NCBI RefSeq assembly: GCF_029626025.1
Contig: NZ_JARUBF010000001.1
Location: 3,038,001-3,102,000 of the forward strand
Reading direction: 5' to 3'
DNA length: 64,000 nucleotides
Source of the DNA: Solwaraspora sp. WMMD406
Lineage (GTDB): Bacteria; Actinomycetota; Actinomycetes; Mycobacteriales; Micromonosporaceae
The notes under the pieces are model-generated. The model was not told the DNA's origin. It made no database searches and saw only the letters and a program-made list of their open reading frames with translations. Of this stretch, positions 62,429-64,000 are shown one piece after another; the stretch's first letter is position 1, and every line of letters starts with the position of its first letter. The position numbers and the translations under genes are program-made.

Positions 62429-62890
62429 ATGGCGGAGTCCTCCACCAAGTCGATCGTCATCACCGCGCCCGCGTCCAGGGTGACCGCGGTGATCTGCGCC
62501 TTCGCGCGTTACCCGGAGTGGACCGAGGCGCTCGACCGGGTCGAAGTGCGCCAGGAGTACGAGGACGGCTACGCGCGCGAGGTCCACTTCGTGCTCGACG
62601 CGGGCGTGCTGGCCGACGAGTACACGCTGCTGTACGAGTACTCCGAGGACGTGTCCCGGATCGAGTGGCAGCTGGCCCGGCCGTCGAAGATGCAGCGCAG
62701 GCAGGACGGCTCGTACGACATCGAGGACAACGGCGACGGCACCACCACGGTGACCTACACGCTGGAGGTCGAGCTCTCGGTCGGGATGCTCGGCATGTTC
62801 CGTCGCAAAGCCGAGAAGATGATCATGGACGCTGCCCTCATCCAGCTCAAGCGCCGGGTGGAGCAACTCGGCGCGGCGGAGACCGGGTAG
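62429..62890 (+). CDS. SRPBCC-family (polyketide cyclase/START-like) protein
   Basis: The 153-residue protein has a START/Bet v1-like fold: SIVITAPASRVTAVICAFARYPEWTEAL, REVHFVLDAGVLADEYTLLYEY, SRIEWQLARPSKMQRRQDGSYDI, and the long C-terminal helix MIMDAALIQLKRRVEQ. It resembles mycobacterial Rv2185c, which binds a hydrophobic ligand by fold but has no proven role. ATG 62429 is the start. It is followed after ten bases by the Pro-rich gene. In context with an acyl-CoA ligase and PimB a lipid-related role is plausible but unproven. Confidence 0.88.
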   Translation: MAESSTKSIVITAPASRVTAVICAFARYPEWTEALDRVEVRQEYEDGYAREVHFVLDAGVLADEYTLLYEYSEDVSRIEWQLARPSKMQRRQDGSYDIEDNGDGTTTVTYTLEVELSVGMLGMFRRKAEKMIMDAALIQLKRRVEQLGAAETG

Positions 62891-62900
62891 GGGGCGGCGC

Positions 62901-63722
62901 ATGGCGGGATCGGATCCCCACTCGGCCCGCGCCGAGGCGGAACGGCTGGTGGCGACCGCCCTGGCCATGGCCAAGCTGGCGGCGCGCGGACAGCGGCACG
63001 GTAGCGCCGGCCTCGGGGCGTTGCGGGACCTGCTCGGTGCCACCGGGCCGATCGCCACCGGCGAGCCCGCCTGCTGTGTCTGCCCACTCTGCCGGCTGAT
63101 CGACGCCATGCGGGATCCGAGCCCGGAGCTCGCCGAGCGGCTGGCGACCGGGGCCGGCGACCTCGCCGCCGGGGCGGCCAGCCTGCTGCGGGCCCTCGCA
63201 CCGACCGAGCCGGCACCGCAGGGCGGGTGGGGCGCTCCCGCGCCGCCGGACGCCCAGGGCGAGCCCGCGCCGTCTCGCGTGCCGACCGAGCCCGCGCCGC
63301 CGGACGCCCAGGGCGAGCCCGCGCCGCCTCGCGGGCCGTCGCCGGATTCCCCCGCGACCACGGTGAGCAGCCCACGCACTCCTCCGTCCGGCCAATCCGC
63401 CCCGGACGACGAGGTATGGCGCTGGGCTACCCGGACCAGGGATGATTCGGGCTCAGCGGGTGATCGGGACGTCTGGTCGGCCGCCACCCACGTTCCCGTC
63501 GATGTCGCCGGGGCGAGCACACCACCAGTCGGGCGTGACGGTGTCCAGCGGGCGACCGACGGTGGAGCGGAGCCGGAGCCGTCGTCGGCTGGCGGGCCGG
63601 CCGAGCCCGACCCACACTGGGCTGACCGACAACAGCCGGGGCCGGCCGCCGACGGCACGGACCCGGCAGGGCCACGACGACCCGAATCCGGGCCACGACG
63701 ACCCGAATCCGGACCGGCCTGA
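62901..63722 (+). CDS. Pro-rich protein with N-terminal Cys motif
   Basis: The 273-residue product has a folded-looking N-terminal part (about 1-95; helices AEAERLVATALAMAKLAARG and ELAERLATGAGDLAAGAASLLRAL) with a Cys-rich CCVCPLC motif at about residues 58-64. The remainder is disordered, rich in Pro, Ala, Gly and Asp, and has short repeats: PAPPDAQGEPAP twice and RRPESGP twice. Similar proteins occur between SRPBCC and glucokinase genes in other actinomycetes (DUF5304-like by my recollection). Function is unknown; a metal-binding N-terminus is possible. Confidence 0.75.
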   Translation: MAGSDPHSARAEAERLVATALAMAKLAARGQRHGSAGLGALRDLLGATGPIATGEPACCVCPLCRLIDAMRDPSPELAERLATGAGDLAAGAASLLRALAPTEPAPQGGWGAPAPPDAQGEPAPSRVPTEPAPPDAQGEPAPPRGPSPDSPATTVSSPRTPPSGQSAPDDEVWRWATRTRDDSGSAGDRDVWSAATHVPVDVAGASTPPVGRDGVQRATDGGAEPEPSSAGGPAEPDPHWADRQQPGPAADGTDPAGPRRPESGPRRPESGPA

Positions 63723-63838
63723 CCGGCAACGCGTCGACCCGGCACCGGTCGGTGGGCAGATGGCGCTGCCCGGCGGGCGGACCGGGATCGGTGGACGCGC
63801 CAGTGCGGCGCACAGCACAGCAGAGGGGAGCGGCAGCG

Positions 63839-64000
63839 GTGACGCTGACCATCGGAGTCGACATCGGCGGCACCAAGGTCGCCGGCGGGGTGGTCGATCC
63901 GGACGGGGAGGTCCTGGCGCAGACCCGGCAGGAGACACCGGCCGACGACGTGGCGAAGACACGCGACGTGATCATCGAGGTCGTTCTCGAACTGGCCGCC
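63839..64000 (+). CDS. ROK-family glucokinase, 5' part only
   Basis: The frame opens at GTG 63839 with AGGGGAG nine bases upstream and runs to the window edge (54 codons). The N-terminus TLTIGVDIGGTKVAGGVVDP is the ATP-binding phosphate-1 motif of ROK kinases and glucokinases, followed by DGEVLAQTRQETPADD. In actinomycetes the gene after the SRPBCC and DUF5304-like genes is commonly the glucokinase glkA. The rest, including the CxCGxxGC zinc motif used to confirm ROK membership, lies outside the window. Confidence 0.85.
   Translation, partial: MTLTIGVDIGGTKVAGGVVDPDGEVLAQTRQETPADDVAKTRDVIIEVVLELAA

Noticed and set aside
1-64000. CRISPR arrays, rRNA or tRNA genes
   Set aside because: No regularly spaced direct repeats with unique spacers and no recognisable tRNA cloverleaf or rRNA sequence were found by reading.

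Overview
This is a high-GC actinomycete chromosome segment. GTG and TTG starts are common, and stop and start codons often overlap as GTGA or ATGA. The gene set (actinobacterial cytochrome bcc-aa3 genes, a PimB-type mannosyltransferase, a FadD15-type ligase, DUF3043, PF04672 methyltransferase) fits Micromonosporaceae best; the family assignment is inference. The core gene order resembles the Mycobacterium tuberculosis Rv2185c-Rv2205c neighbourhood as I remember it: SRPBCC protein, acyl-CoA ligase, pimB, DnaQ/UvrC-like nuclease, trpD, ctaE-qcrCAB, ctaC, an adenosine-kinase-like gene, an ErpA-type carrier and glycerate kinase.

Layout. 1-9.3 kb: edge-truncated Arg/Asp-rich protein, cupin protein, DUF3043, murA, nadA, glycerate kinase, erpA, PfkB-family kinase, and a phosphotransferase whose stop abuts a large palindrome. 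9.3-12 kb: a decayed regulator fragment, a methyltransferase, and a TusA/cysteine desulfurase pair. 12.2-20.1 kb: respiratory genes ctaC-ctaF, qcrCAB, ctaE and a CtaG-like gene; ctaD is not in the window. 20.1-30.3 kb: receiver-like protein, trpD, stand-alone AsnC ligand-binding domain, a solitary TnpB element, nucleotidyltransferase, NUDIX, RelA/SpoT homologue, DnaQ-UvrC-like nuclease and NYN-domain protein.

30.35-52.2 kb: a nonribosomal peptide island placed inside this conserved block. An AT-rich leader precedes mbtH; then come NRPS1 (C-A-PCP followed by a LanB-like domain of about 800 residues), NRPS2 (C-A-PCP), a kynurenine-3-monooxygenase-like hydroxylase, a DUF6875-like protein, NRPS3 (C-A-PCP-C-A-PCP-reductase), an MFS exporter and a methyltransferase. 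Most genes overlap by 4 bp, so this looks like one operon. Pocket residues read by eye suggest a Val-like residue, Gly, Gly and an unassigned residue, with reductive release to an aldehyde or alcohol. The LanB-like domain belongs to the family that uses aminoacyl-tRNA (glutamylation halves of LanB dehydratases, and PEARLs), so this assembly line may combine carrier-protein and tRNA chemistry. This is the most novel feature of the window.

52.2-64 kb: a highly folded intergenic stretch, small Cys-rich protein, M48 protease, pimB, GGDEF/EAL protein, PF04672 methyltransferase, LuxR-type two-component pair, acyl-CoA ligase, SRPBCC protein, a Pro-rich protein and the start of a ROK-type glucokinase. 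No rRNA, tRNA or CRISPR array was recognised.
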